Assembly (NCBI RefSeq): GCF_017813395.1
Contig: NZ_JAGIZB010000016.1
Coordinates: 1 to 64,000, forward strand
DNA length: 64,000 nt
Reading direction: 5' to 3'
From: Pararoseomonas baculiformis
GTDB lineage: Bacteria; Pseudomonadota; Alphaproteobacteria; Acetobacterales; Acetobacteraceae
Positions 40,017-48,510 of this stretch are shown in pieces. Under the pieces are notes generated by a model. It was given only the letters and a program-made list of their open reading frames with translations, searched no databases and was not told where the DNA came from. The translations under genes and the position numbers were made by a program. The number at the start of each line of letters is the position of its first letter. Positions within the stretch are counted from its first letter, which is position 1.

Positions 40017-41003
40017 ATGGTGCGCTTCAGCCAGGTCGGGCTGCGCTACCCCGATCCCACCCGTGGCGCCGCGGGGGAGCGGGACACGCTGCGCGACCTC
40101 TCCTTCTTCCTGCCGCAGGGCTCCTTCACCTGGCTCACCGGCCCCTCGGGCGCCGGCAAGACCTCCCTGCTCCGCCTGATGCAGCTCGCCCTCCGCCCCA
40201 CGCGGGGCGAGGTGGAGGTGCTCGGCGTCCCCCTCTCCCGCGCGAAGCGGGCGGACCTGCCGAAGCTACGCCGCCGCATCGGCGCGGTGTTCCAGGAATT
40301 CCGCCTCCTTCCCTACCTCACCGCCTTCGACAACGTGGCCCTGCCCCTCCGCCTCGCCGGCCGCGCGGAGGCCAGCCTGCGCCCGGACGTGGCGGAAATG
40401 CTCCGCTGGGTCGGGCTGGAAGGGCGGGCGGATGCCCTCCCGCAGCAGCTCTCGGGCGGCGAGCAGCAGCGCGTCGCGATTGCCCGCGCCGTGGTCACCC
40501 GCCCCGCCCTGCTGGTCGCGGACGAGCCCACGGGGAACCTGGATGCCGTCCAGGCCCGCCGCCTGATCGTCCTGCTGGCCGAGATGAACCGGCTGGGCGC
40601 CACGGTGGTGGTCGCCACCCATTCCCATGAGCTGATCGCCCAGCATCCGGGCCATGTGATGCATCTGGAAGGCGGCCGGATCGTCTCCCTCACCCCCTGG
40701 CCCCATGCCCCGGCCGGGGAAGCCGCCCCGGAAAGCCCGGATCCGGCCCCGGCGGAAACCGCCTGGGAACCCGCCGGGGCCGCCGGCCTCCTGCCGGAAG
40801 GCTTCGCCCTGGACCTCAGCGCGCCCGAGCCCGAGGCCGGCTGGGTGGAGGAAGTTCCCCCCTCCGAAGAAGCCGAGGAGGACGCCGCTTCCCTCCCGCC
40901 CGAGGAGCACCACATCCCGCCCGCGCCGTCCCGCCCGGCCGGGCGCAGCATCTGGCCCAGCGCCCGGGTCACCCGCCCCTATCCCGAAGCCGACCATGGC
41001 TGA
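40017..41003 (+). CDS. ftsE: Cell division ATP-binding protein FtsE with a C-terminal extension
   Basis: A 328-residue ABC ATPase. The Walker A box is [14 protein letters not shown], the signature is [16 protein letters not shown], Walker B is [13 protein letters not shown] and the switch His is in VATHSH. With FtsX it forms the ATP-driven complex that activates peptidoglycan hydrolases at the septum. A normal FtsE is about 220 residues; here the last roughly 103 residues (from about 226) are an extra acidic, Pro/Ala/Glu-rich tail ending [18 protein letters not shown] with no recognisable domain. The stop overlaps the ftsX start by eight bases. Confidence 0.93.
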   Translation: MVRFSQVGLRYPDPTRGAAGERDTLRDLSFFLPQGSFTWLTGPSGAGKTSLLRLMQLALRPTRGEVEVLGVPLSRAKRADLPKLRRRIGAVFQEFRLLPYLTAFDNVALPLRLAGRAEASLRPDVAEMLRWVGLEGRADALPQQLSGGEQQRVAIARAVVTRPALLVADEPTGNLDAVQARRLIVLLAEMNRLGATVVVATHSHELIAQHPGHVMHLEGGRIVSLTPWPHAPAGEAAPESPDPAPAETAWEPAGAAGLLPEGFALDLSAPEPEAGWVEEVPPSEEAEEDAASLPPEEHHIPPAPSRPAGRSIWPSARVTRPYPEADHG

Positions 41004-41868
41004 ACGCCGCCGCCGCATCGCCAGGGATCCGCTCGGCCTCCGCCGTGCCCTGTCGGACCGCCTCCTCCCCGGCCTTGTCGCCGCCATGGCGCTGCTGGCC
41101 GCCCTGGCCCTGGCCGGGGCACGGGGCGCGGACCGGCTGGCGGATCGCTGGCAGGCCGGCGCCGCCGCCGCCGTCACCGTCCAGGTGCCGGACCCCACCC
41201 GCGCCCGGATGGACCAGGTGCTGGAGCTCCTGCGGGCCGATTCGGTCGTCGCCCAGGCCTCGGAGGTCAGCCCGGAACGGGTCGGGGAACTGCTCCGGCC
41301 CTGGCTCGGGGATGCCCCCTCCCTCATCCTCCCCGGCGTGATCGAGCTGCGCCTCGCCGCCGCGCCCCAGGCCCTGCCCCGCCTTGCCGAGCGCCTGGCC
41401 GAGGCCATCCCGGGCGCCGAGCTGGAATCCCACGGACTCTGGGTCGCCCGCCTCTCCGCCCTGGCCCGCTCCGTCCAGGGCGTCGCCCTCGGCGTGCTGG
41501 CCCTGGTCATGGCCGTGGCGATCGCCGTGGTGGCCGTGGCCACCCATGCCGGCCTCGCTGCCCGGCGGGAGGCGATCGGCGTCCTGCACGACCTCGGCGC
41601 GACCGACCGCGCCATCGCCGGCCGCTTTGCCCGCCGCGTCGCCCTGCTCGCCGGCCTCGGGGCGCTGGGCGGGGCCGCGCTCGCCGTGCCCACCCTGGCC
41701 GCCCTCTCCGGCCTCGCCCTGCCGCTCTTCGGGGGGGAGATGCCGGCGGCCGGCCTGCTCGCCCAGCTTCCCTGGGTCATGCTCGCCGCCCTGCCGCCCG
41801 TGGCCGCCCTGATTGGCTGGGGCACCGCCCAGGCCACCGTTCGCCGCTGGCTCCGGAACCTTCCATGA
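40996..41868 (+). CDS. ftsX: Cell division protein FtsX
   Basis: A 290-residue inner-membrane protein with four hydrophobic segments: LLPGLVAAMALLAALALAG, VALGVLALVMAVAIAVVAVA, ALLAGLGALGGAALAVPTL and PWVMLAALPPVAALIGWG. A periplasmic domain lies between the first two. It is the membrane partner of FtsE. The topology and the ATHAGLAARREAIGVLHDLGATD coupling-helix region match the family. The ATG overlaps the ftsE stop by eight bases (frame-shifted overlap), so expression is coupled. Confidence 0.92.
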   Translation: MAERRRRIARDPLGLRRALSDRLLPGLVAAMALLAALALAGARGADRLADRWQAGAAAAVTVQVPDPTRARMDQVLELLRADSVVAQASEVSPERVGELLRPWLGDAPSLILPGVIELRLAAAPQALPRLAERLAEAIPGAELESHGLWVARLSALARSVQGVALGVLALVMAVAIAVVAVATHAGLAARREAIGVLHDLGATDRAIAGRFARRVALLAGLGALGGAALAVPTLAALSGLALPLFGGEMPAAGLLAQLPWVMLAALPPVAALIGWGTAQATVRRWLRNLP

Positions 41869-41878
41869 GGCGCGAGGC

Positions 41879-42505
41879 ATGACGGATGCCCCAGCCCCGC
41901 GCCGGCGGCGGCTGCCGCTCCTCTCCGCCACCCTCGCCATGGTGGTGCTGGGCGGGGCGGGCGGCCTCGTCTGGTTCCTCCACCGCGCCGCCACCCCCTG
42001 GCCCGAGGCCCCGCCCACCCCCGGCATCGTCGTGCTCACCGGCGGGCCGGACAGGGTGGAGGAAGGCTTCACCCTCCTCGCCCGGCGGCCGGAAGCGCGC
42101 CTGCTCATCTCCGGCGTCGGCCCGGAATCCACCCTGGCGGATCTCGTGCGGGCATCCGGCGCGGCCGAGGCTGGGCTGGATCCGGCCTCCCTCTCCCCCC
42201 GCGTCAGCCTCGGCCGCGGCGCCACCAGCACGCGCGGCAATGCGCGGGAGGTCGCGGCCTGGGCGGAGGCGAACGGGCTGCGGGAGATCACGGTGATCAC
42301 CGCCGCCTACCATATGCCGCGCGCCCTGCTGGAACTGCGCCGCGGCATGCCGGAGGCGGAGCTGCACCCGCACCCCGTCTCCCCCTTCCTCGCCCGGCCC
42401 ATGCCGATGCTGCGGGAATATGTGAAACTTGTCGGCGCCCTGTTCGGCATTTCCGTGCTCACGGAACGCACCCGGCCCGAAGCGACAGGACAAGCCACGC
42501 GGTGA
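41879..42505 (+). CDS. YdcF family protein (DUF218)
   Basis: A 208-residue envelope protein with one N-terminal membrane helix (LLSATLAMVVLGGAGGLVWF) followed by a DUF218 domain: GIVVLTGGPDRVEEGFTLL, LLISGVGPESTLADL, STRGNAREVAAWA and AAYHMPRALLEL. DUF218 proteins such as YdcF, ElyC and SanA act in envelope maintenance; the conserved Gly-rich and Thr-Arg-x-Asn motifs are present. In the ftsEX-plsC order its role in envelope homeostasis is likely. The start MTDAPAPRRRR follows ftsX by ten bases; the GTG of plsC overlaps its stop. Confidence 0.88.
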   Translation: MTDAPAPRRRRLPLLSATLAMVVLGGAGGLVWFLHRAATPWPEAPPTPGIVVLTGGPDRVEEGFTLLARRPEARLLISGVGPESTLADLVRASGAAEAGLDPASLSPRVSLGRGATSTRGNAREVAAWAEANGLREITVITAAYHMPRALLELRRGMPEAELHPHPVSPFLARPMPMLREYVKLVGALFGISVLTERTRPEATGQATR

Positions 42506-43230
42506 ACGCCATCCGATCAGCCCTCTTCAACCTTCTCTTCTTCAGCGCCACCGCCCTAACGGTGCTCTTCGGCCTGCCCCTGCTCGCCTTCCCGCCCGCG
42601 GTGATGCACCGCTATCTCCGCGGCTGGGCCTGGGCGATGCTGTGGCTGCTGCGTGTGATCTGCGGCATCCGCCTGCGGGTGACGGGGAAGGAGCACCTGC
42701 CGGTGAACGGCCCCGCCCTCATCGCCGCCCAGCACCAATCGGCCTTCGACACGGTCGTCTGGCACGCCCTGCTGCCCCGTCCGGCCTATGTGATGAAGGC
42801 CGAGCTGATGCGGATCCCGGGCTGGGGAGCCATGGCCCGCCATGTCCACTCCATCCCCGTGGACCGGGAAGGGGGCAGCGCCGCCCTCAAGCGCCTCGTC
42901 CGCGCCGCGCGGGACGCCGCCGCCGCCGGCTACCAAGTGGTGATCTTCCCCGAGGGCACCCGCTCCGCCCCGGGGGAAGTGGCCCCCTGGCAGCCCGGCT
43001 TCGCCGCCATGGCCGCCACGACCGGCCTCCCGGTTGTTCCGGTGGCCACCGATTCCGGCCGCTTCTGGGGCAAGCGCGCCTTCACCAAGCGCCCGGGCAC
43101 CCTCACCGTCGCCGTCCTTCCCCCCATCCCCCCGGGCCTGCCCCGCACGGAGCTGACCACGCGCGCCGAGGCCGCCGTCGCCGCCGCCTCGGCAGCCCTC
43201 ACAGGGGCTGTGGACAAAATGGTGGAATAG
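42502..43230 (+). CDS. plsC: 1-acyl-sn-glycerol-3-phosphate acyltransferase
   Basis: A 242-residue membrane acyltransferase that converts lysophosphatidate to phosphatidate. An N-terminal hydrophobic anchor (LFNLLFFSATALTVLFGLPL) is followed by the catalytic HX4D motif AAQHQSAFDTVVWHA, the glycerol-phosphate-binding SIPVDREGG and IFPEGTRSAPGE motifs, and the last motif GLPVVPVATDSG. GTG start overlapping the ydcF-like stop by four bases (GTGA). Its final codons carry the first DnaA-box-like 9-mer (43209-43217) of the downstream spacer. Confidence 0.95.
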   Translation: MNAIRSALFNLLFFSATALTVLFGLPLLAFPPAVMHRYLRGWAWAMLWLLRVICGIRLRVTGKEHLPVNGPALIAAQHQSAFDTVVWHALLPRPAYVMKAELMRIPGWGAMARHVHSIPVDREGGSAALKRLVRAARDAAAAGYQVVIFPEGTRSAPGEVAPWQPGFAAMAATTGLPVVPVATDSGRFWGKRAFTKRPGTLTVAVLPPIPPGLPRTELTTRAEAAVAAASAALTGAVDKMVE

Positions 43231-43442
43231 CGGGACGCCCTGCTTTCAACGGCGCCGGAAGACTCCCGGGCAAGGCGTTGTGGACTCAGCGTTTTCGAGG
43301 AGTCCGAATACCCTGTGGACAGTTATTTCTGATTTTATATCAATCGCTTACAACATTTTGCATGGGAATCCGGGGACTCTGGGGAACAAACGTCGGACTC
43401 CTGAGGCCTGGAAGGCCGGTCAATCCCCGGGGCTGTGGATAA
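43209..43442. other. DnaA-box-like cluster; candidate origin or DnaA-binding site
   Basis: The 336-bp gene-free spacer 43231-43566 and the end of plsC hold four 9-mers in one orientation: TGTGGACAA (43209), TGTGGACTC (43279), TGTGGACAG (43314) and TGTGGATAA (43434). The last is the exact complement of the DnaA box TTATCCACA. The first and last share GGGGCTGTGGAYAAA. Between boxes three and four lies the most AT-rich tract of the spacer (43321-43359). A perfect 10-bp inverted repeat, AGGAGTCCGA (43298-43307) / TCGGACTCCT (43393-43402), brackets the AT tract. secB, the Tim44-like gene and mltA, which sit near oriC in many alphaproteobacteria, are 8-11 kb away. Rest of the spacer, 43443-43566: nothing recognised. 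Confidence 0.5.
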
Positions 43443-43566
43443 ACCATGGGAAAACCCAATCGCCCCCAGCCTGTCGCCGCCAAGCCTCACCCCGGTGGCC
43501 GGGCCAGCGAGCCGCCCCGCCCTAAGGCCCTGGAATGATGCGGAATCCAAAGGAAGGCAGCCGCTC

Positions 43567-44172
43567 TCAGCCGCCCGGCGCGGGCTCCAGCAGCGCGGCG
43601 ATCCGGTCCAGCCCCGCATCCCGCACCCCCAGCGCACGCAGATGCGCCACCGTGTTCAGCAGGTAGTCGCGGTTCGGCCCCATTACCCCATGGCCGCGCG
43701 CGATCGCCGCCGCCGCCGCATCCGGCGGCAGTGCACCGCAATAGGACCTGGCCCGCCGGTCCGCCACGAAGGTCACGGCCTGCCGCGTTCCGCCACCATC
43801 CAGCAGCCGCACCGGCAGCAGGCGCCGGTGATACACGCCGCCGGACATCTCCCGCTCATCCAGATAGGCCAGCACCTCGGCCGCGGCCCCCGCCGCCACG
43901 CGGAAGGCCACCCCCCGGCAGGCCCCGCCGCGATCCAGCCCCAGCACCAACCCCGGCACCTCCGGCGTGCCGCGATACCGGTGGGACAGGATGCAGAAGC
44001 GCCGGTGGAAGCCCCGCAACAGCGCCGGATGCACCGATTCGAAGGCAAAGCCCGGCTTCCAAATCAGCGATCCGTAGCCGAACACGTACAGGCAGCCATC
44101 CGCATCCAGCAGCGGTGCCGGGTCGAGGCCGGCGGGATCGATCACGGGCGGGTGCGGGGCGGTGCTGGTCAT
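43567..44172 (-). CDS. Gamma-glutamylcyclotransferase (ChaC-like)
   Basis: A 201-residue protein of the gamma-glutamylcyclotransferase ChaC group, which cleaves glutathione to 5-oxoproline and Cys-Gly. The glycine-rich substrate-binding motif is VFGYGSLIWKPGF, the family-specific GFHRRFCILSHRYRGTPEVPG follows, and the acidic catalytic residue is in LAYLDEREM. It ends NRDYLLNTVAHLRALGVRD, the usual C-terminal helix. The start MTSTAPHPPVI was taken over a longer frame because the upstream codons do not fit. It is convergent with plsC across the DnaA-box-bearing spacer. Confidence 0.9.
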   Translation of the reverse strand: MTSTAPHPPVIDPAGLDPAPLLDADGCLYVFGYGSLIWKPGFAFESVHPALLRGFHRRFCILSHRYRGTPEVPGLVLGLDRGGACRGVAFRVAAGAAAEVLAYLDEREMSGGVYHRRLLPVRLLDGGGTRQAVTFVADRRARSYCGALPPDAAAAAIARGHGVMGPNRDYLLNTVAHLRALGVRDAGLDRIAALLEPAPGG

Positions 44173-44309
44173 GGGCGGCGCTGCGCAGAAGATAAGGCAA
44201 GAAGCCGGCCCGCGCAGCCGGCAGCCCATGCAACAGGCACAGCCCTGCCGCCGCCCCGAAAAGGGTGGCCCTGGGCAAGCCCCCCCGGGCGGCCCCATAT
44301 GACGGAGCC

Positions 44310-45407
44310 GTGAGCGACACCCCGCCCCCAATCTCCCGCCCCACCCGCGCCTGGCTGCGCCCCGGCCGCCTGCTGCTGGCCGCCGGCCTGCTGCTCCTGC
44401 TCCTGGCCGCCGCGCACAGCGCGATGTGGCACTGGATGGGAACCCGCCTGCAGGCGGGCTACGACGCCTGGGCCACTGCCCGCCGCGCCCAGGGCTGGCG
44501 GATCGAGCATGCCCCGCCCACCCGCGGGGGCTGGCCCTTCTCCGCCACGCTTCGCCTGCCGGGCTTCCGCCTTTCTGGCGGAAACGCCACCATCCCCGGC
44601 GGGCTGGACTGGTCCACAGGCGCCGTGGTGCTCCGCGTGGCCATGCATAGCCCCGGCGAGCTCCGCATCGCCGCCACCGGCACCCAGCAGCTCCGGATCG
44701 ACCGCACCGAGATCCCCTTCGCCGCGGACCGGCTGACGGCCAAGCTCCCCCTGCAGGCCCATGTCATTCCCCGCGGGGGCGAGTTCACGGCCCATCGCCT
44801 CCGCATCGGCACCCCGGCGGGCGGGGTGGAGATCGGCGCCCTCAACCTCGCCCTGGACAGCCGCATGACCGCCATCGAAGGCGAGCCCGCCTTCACCCTG
44901 GAAGGCCAGGCGGAAAACATCACCCTGCCCGGCGCCACCCCGCTGGGCCGCCAGATCCGCAGCCTGGGGCTCGATGCCGCCCTCACCGGCCCCCTCCCCG
45001 GCGGCCGCAACCTGACCAACCGTGCCGCCACCTGGCGCGACGCCGGCGGCACGCTGGAACTCCGCCGGCTCGACCTCACCTTCGGCCCCGCCACGGCCCA
45101 GGCCACCGCCACCCTGGCACTGGACGACCAGCTCCAACCCATGGGCGCCGGCACGGTGAAGCTCACCGGCGCCGAGGCGGTGCTTGATGCCCTCTCCCAG
45201 GCCGGCCTGGTCACGCCCCGCAACGCCGCCCTGGCCCGCCGCGTGGTCGCCCTCCTCGCCCGCCCACCTGCCGAAGGCGAACCGCCCCAGCTCGAAGTGC
45301 CCCTCACCCTGGAAGGCCGCAGCCTCGCGGTCGCCCGCATCCCGGTGGCCCGCATGCCGGCCCTGTCCTGGCCGGCGCCGGCGGATGGAAGCGGACCGGG
45401 GCCGTGA
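44310..45407 (+). CDS. DUF2125 domain-containing envelope protein
   Basis: A 365-residue protein with one N-terminal membrane helix (LLLAAGLLLLLLAAAHSAMWHWMG) and a long periplasmic DUF2125 region with repeated beta-strand stretches, e.g. GWPFSATLRLPGFRLSGG, AHVIPRGGEFTAHRLRIG and LEGQAENITLPG. Function unknown; related architectures occur in envelope-biogenesis proteins of alphaproteobacteria. The GTG start (VSDTPPPISRPTRAW) has GGAG five bases upstream. Its 5' end is divergent from the cyclotransferase gene with 137 bp between starts. A strong hairpin follows its stop. Confidence 0.85.
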   Translation: MSDTPPPISRPTRAWLRPGRLLLAAGLLLLLLAAAHSAMWHWMGTRLQAGYDAWATARRAQGWRIEHAPPTRGGWPFSATLRLPGFRLSGGNATIPGGLDWSTGAVVLRVAMHSPGELRIAATGTQQLRIDRTEIPFAADRLTAKLPLQAHVIPRGGEFTAHRLRIGTPAGGVEIGALNLALDSRMTAIEGEPAFTLEGQAENITLPGATPLGRQIRSLGLDAALTGPLPGGRNLTNRAATWRDAGGTLELRRLDLTFGPATAQATATLALDDQLQPMGAGTVKLTGAEAVLDALSQAGLVTPRNAALARRVVALLARPPAEGEPPQLEVPLTLEGRSLAVARIPVARMPALSWPAPADGSGPGP

Positions 45408-45436
45408 GCCTCCTGATCCGTCGTCGCTCGTAGCCC

Positions 45437-45493
45437 CGGGGAGAGGAAGAAGGAATTCTTCCTCTCCCCGGACCCCTCACCATCATCTTTTTC
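45437..45493 (+). terminator. Long hairpin with T run after DUF2125
   Basis: A perfect 15-bp stem, CGGGGAGAGGAAGAA (45437-45451) with TTCTTCCTCTCCCCG (45456-45470), 4-nt loop GGAA. A run of five T residues occurs 17 bp further on (45488-45492), too far for a textbook terminator, so termination is likely but not certain. Part of the motif recurs at 36245-36262. Confidence 0.6.
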
Positions 45494-45503
45494 TATCAGT
45501 TTG

Positions 45504-45640
45504 AGCGGTTCGGCTGGTGGTGCGCCTCCGGTCCATGACCGGAGGCGACTGCAAGGGCAGGAGCAGGGGCAGAGACCCCGTGTTGCACCGTATCCGCGGC
45601 AGCCAGATGGGGTTCCAAGGGCCTCAGGCCCTTGGCGGGC
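45504..45640. repeat. Dispersed structured repeat, copy B
   Basis: Second copy of the repeat at 132-271, without an adjacent transposase. The hairpin at 45523-45547 (CGCCTCCGG / CCGGAGGCG) keeps perfect pairing although one base pair has changed from A-T in copy A to C-G here. A perfect 10-bp palindrome, CCAAGGGCCT-C-AGGCCCTTGG, lies at 45614-45634. A further 11-bp hairpin (45646-45670, CCGGAGAGGGC / GCCCTCTCCGG) follows the copy. The element sits between convergent genes and occupies most of the 275-bp spacer. Confidence 0.75.
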
Positions 45641-45682
45641 GAGGCCCGGAGAGGGCAGCGCCCTCTCCGGAAACCGGCAGGA

Positions 45683-48463
45683 TCAGAACAACCGCAGCAG
45701 CCGGTCGATATACTCCAGCTCCTGGGACGACCGCTCCCGTTCCGCGTGCCGCCGCCGCAGCTCCTCCTGGAGGCGCCGCGTCCGCAGGATCTCCGCCTCG
45801 TCCGGCACGCGGGTATCCCCGCCCTCCTCCGAGGTGCCGGTCCCCTCGCGCAGGCGCCGCCCCAGCGGGTCGCGTCCCTCGCCGTTCTGGGCCAGCTGGT
45901 CCTGCCCCTCGCCACCCTGCTCGCCACCCTCGGCCATGGCATCGCCCTGGCCTTCGCCGTCCTGCCCTTCGCCCTCCTGCCCCTGGTCGGGCCGGCCGAA
46001 CTGGCGCTGCATCCGCTGCGCCATTTGCCGCCCGCCCTCGGAAAGCTCACGGATCGCGCGCTCCTGGTGCGGCCTGGCATCCTCGCCCCGGCCCAGCGCC
46101 TCGGCGCTCTCGCGCATGGCCTGGTCGGCCCGGCCCAGCGGCGCGGGCACGTCGCCGGTCAGGTCGCCATGCTGCTGCATCAGCTCGCCCAGGGCCCGGC
46201 GCAGGGCGCGCTGGGTGCGGGCATCGGCCGCGGGATCGGGCGGCGCCTCCGCCTGCGGCTCGGGCGGGCGGTTGCGGTTCCAGGGATAGCTCATGCGCCG
46301 TTCCCGCTCCTGCCGGGCCGCATCGGCCTCGGCGCGGCGGTGGGAACCGTCCAGCAGCCTGGATTCCCGGCGCACCATGTCCTGGACAACGCCCATCTGC
46401 TGCTGGCCGCGCTGGCGCTGCTGGCGGCGCTCCTCGCGCTGGTTCTGGGCCATCTGCCCGTTCTCCAGCTCCTCCAGCATCCGCTCCAGCTCGGCCAGTT
46501 CGCGCTCTGCCTCCTCGGGGCGGTCCTGGCGGTTCTGCTCGCGCATGCGCTCGGTCCGCCGCTGGGCCTCGCGCTGGTCCTGCGGGCGCGCGGCGCCCTG
46601 GGGCGGCGGCGTCTCGCCGTTCTCGCGCTGCAGCCGCTCGGCCAGCGCGTCCAGGTGCCGGCGCACCGCCTCCCGCAGCTCCTGGATGCGCCGGTCCGTC
46701 TCGGCGCGGGCGGCGTCGCGCTCGGCCTCGCGCCGCTCCGCCTCGGCCTGGCGTTGCGCCTGCTCCTGCCGCTCGCGCTCGGCCTGCTCCTGGCGGGCCT
46801 GCTCGTTCCGGTTGCTGCCGGGCGGCTGGTTCGGGTCCGCGTCCCGCTGCGCCTGCTGCTGCCGCTCCTGCTCCGCCTGGCGCCGCGCTTCGTCCTGCCG
46901 CTGCGCCTCGTTCCCCTCCTGCCGCTCGGCCTCGGCGCGCTGGCGTTCCTGCTCCTGGCGCTCGCGCAGGGCCTCGCGCAGCCGCTCCCGCACCTCGGCC
47001 AGGGCGCGTGCCGTGCGGTCGGCACGCCCTTCCTCCAGGGCCAGGGCCGTGTCCCACATGATCTGCTGCGCCTCGCCCACCGCCTCCGGGCGCTGGTCCG
47101 CCTCCAGCCGCGCCCGCGCGGAACGGAGAGCAAGGGCCGTGGCCGTATCGCCCTCAAATGCCTCCGGGGCGGCCGCCAGCCGGTCCAGCCCCTCCATCGC
47201 GGGGCGCCGCGCCTCCGGGTCCAGCGAAAGCCCCTTGCGCAGCAGGATCAGCCCCCGCGCCACCGGATGGTTGAAGCCCCGTTCCGGCAGGACCATCGCC
47301 GCCTCGTCGGAACGCCCCTCCTGCCCCGCGCCATCCCGCGCGATCAGCCGGATGCGCACCGGAAGCCCCGCCCAGGGATGCGCCGACAGATCGGGCTGCG
47401 CCACGCCACGCGGCGCCCTGGCCTGCCCGGCAGGAACGGGAAGGTCGATCGGCACCGGCGCGGCACCCGGCCGCGCCTGCAGCCGGATCTCGGCCGCGGC
47501 GGCGGCCACGCCCCAGTCATCCTCGGCCCGCCAGGGCAGGCGCGTGGCCAACCCGCGCGCGGATTGGGTGGGCGGTTCGGCGAAGGCAATGCGCGGCGGC
47601 GCATCCGCCTGCACGGCGATGGACCAGGCCGCGATCTCGCGCCCGCCCTGGCGGATCACCAGCCGCCCGCCGGCATCCAGCGCCATCTCCGCGCTGTGGC
47701 TCCCGGGCCCGAGCGCCTGGAACACCCCCGCCGGCACGTCGTCCCGCAGCAATTCGGGCGTGCCGCTGCCGCCCGAAAGCGCCGCGCGCAGCCGGCTGCC
47801 CGCCGGCACGGTCACCCTGCCCCCGGCGGGGTCGAGGAAAACGGGCGGCGCGCCCGTATAGGCAGGCGGCGTTACCCAGGCCTCCAGCCGCGTGGAAAGC
47901 CCGGGCGGGGCGCCATGCGTCACGGGCCAGAGCGCCCGGCGCAGCCGCTCCGGCGCCTCCGCCCCCGCCATGGTGACGGCGGCCACCAGCGCCACGGCCA
48001 GCCCGGCCCGCAGCGCCCGCGGGTCCCGCGCCGCCAGCCCCGGCCGCGGCACGCCCACGCGCAGCCGGCGGATCCGCGCCGCTTCCCGCGCCTGATGCGC
48101 GCGCCACAGCGCCATGGCGGTGGGATCATTCCCCGCCGGGCGGTCCAGCAGGGTTTCCAGTGGCCGGTGCGGCAGGCCCGAGGCCCGCTCCAGCCGCCGG
48201 TCCGCCGCCTCGTCCCCCGGCACCGCGAAGCCGCGCACGGCCCGCATCAGCGCCACCACCAGCGCCGCGATCAGCACCGAGAGCAGGATCAGGTGGAACA
48301 GCGGGGAGAGAAGAAGGAAGGCCCCCGAAAGGGCGAGGGTCAGGAAGATCCCCAGCACCGCCAGGACGGGCCAGGCCCGGGGCCAGATGGATTCCCAGAG
48401 AAGGGCGAGCCGGGCCCTGGCGCGCAGGCGCCCGAGCCGGCGGAGCGCGGGGCGGGCCGGCAT
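45683..48463 (-). CDS. TIGR02302 family protein (DUF4175)
   Basis: A 926-residue inner-membrane protein. Two membrane helices in the first 80 residues (WPVLAVLGIFLTLALSGAF and FHLILLSVLIAALVVALMR) and one near residue 160 precede a beta-rich region (e.g. LSTRLEAWVTPPAYTGAPP). From about residue 470 there is a very long Gln/Arg/Glu/Ala-rich helical, probably coiled-coil region such as QEQERQRAEAERQ, ending QELEYIDRLLRLF. This is the architecture of the alphaproteobacterial TIGR02302 family, of unknown function, usually next to lysA as here. The start MPARPALRRLGRLRAR avoids overlap with the lysA 3' end; a start 23 codons earlier would overlap it by 22 bp. Confidence 0.88.
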   Translation of the reverse strand: MPARPALRRLGRLRARARLALLWESIWPRAWPVLAVLGIFLTLALSGAFLLLSPLFHLILLSVLIAALVVALMRAVRGFAVPGDEAADRRLERASGLPHRPLETLLDRPAGNDPTAMALWRAHQAREAARIRRLRVGVPRPGLAARDPRALRAGLAVALVAAVTMAGAEAPERLRRALWPVTHGAPPGLSTRLEAWVTPPAYTGAPPVFLDPAGGRVTVPAGSRLRAALSGGSGTPELLRDDVPAGVFQALGPGSHSAEMALDAGGRLVIRQGGREIAAWSIAVQADAPPRIAFAEPPTQSARGLATRLPWRAEDDWGVAAAAAEIRLQARPGAAPVPIDLPVPAGQARAPRGVAQPDLSAHPWAGLPVRIRLIARDGAGQEGRSDEAAMVLPERGFNHPVARGLILLRKGLSLDPEARRPAMEGLDRLAAAPEAFEGDTATALALRSARARLEADQRPEAVGEAQQIMWDTALALEEGRADRTARALAEVRERLREALRERQEQERQRAEAERQEGNEAQRQDEARRQAEQERQQQAQRDADPNQPPGSNRNEQARQEQAERERQEQAQRQAEAERREAERDAARAETDRRIQELREAVRRHLDALAERLQRENGETPPPQGAARPQDQREAQRRTERMREQNRQDRPEEAERELAELERMLEELENGQMAQNQREERRQQRQRGQQQMGVVQDMVRRESRLLDGSHRRAEADAARQERERRMSYPWNRNRPPEPQAEAPPDPAADARTQRALRRALGELMQQHGDLTGDVPAPLGRADQAMRESAEALGRGEDARPHQERAIRELSEGGRQMAQRMQRQFGRPDQGQEGEGQDGEGQGDAMAEGGEQGGEGQDQLAQNGEGRDPLGRRLREGTGTSEEGGDTRVPDEAEILRTRRLQEELRRRHAERERSSQELEYIDRLLRLF

Positions 48464-48510
48464 CCCGTCCCCGCCCCGGCGGGAGGAGGGGTTGCGGGGG
48501 TCCTGCCCCG

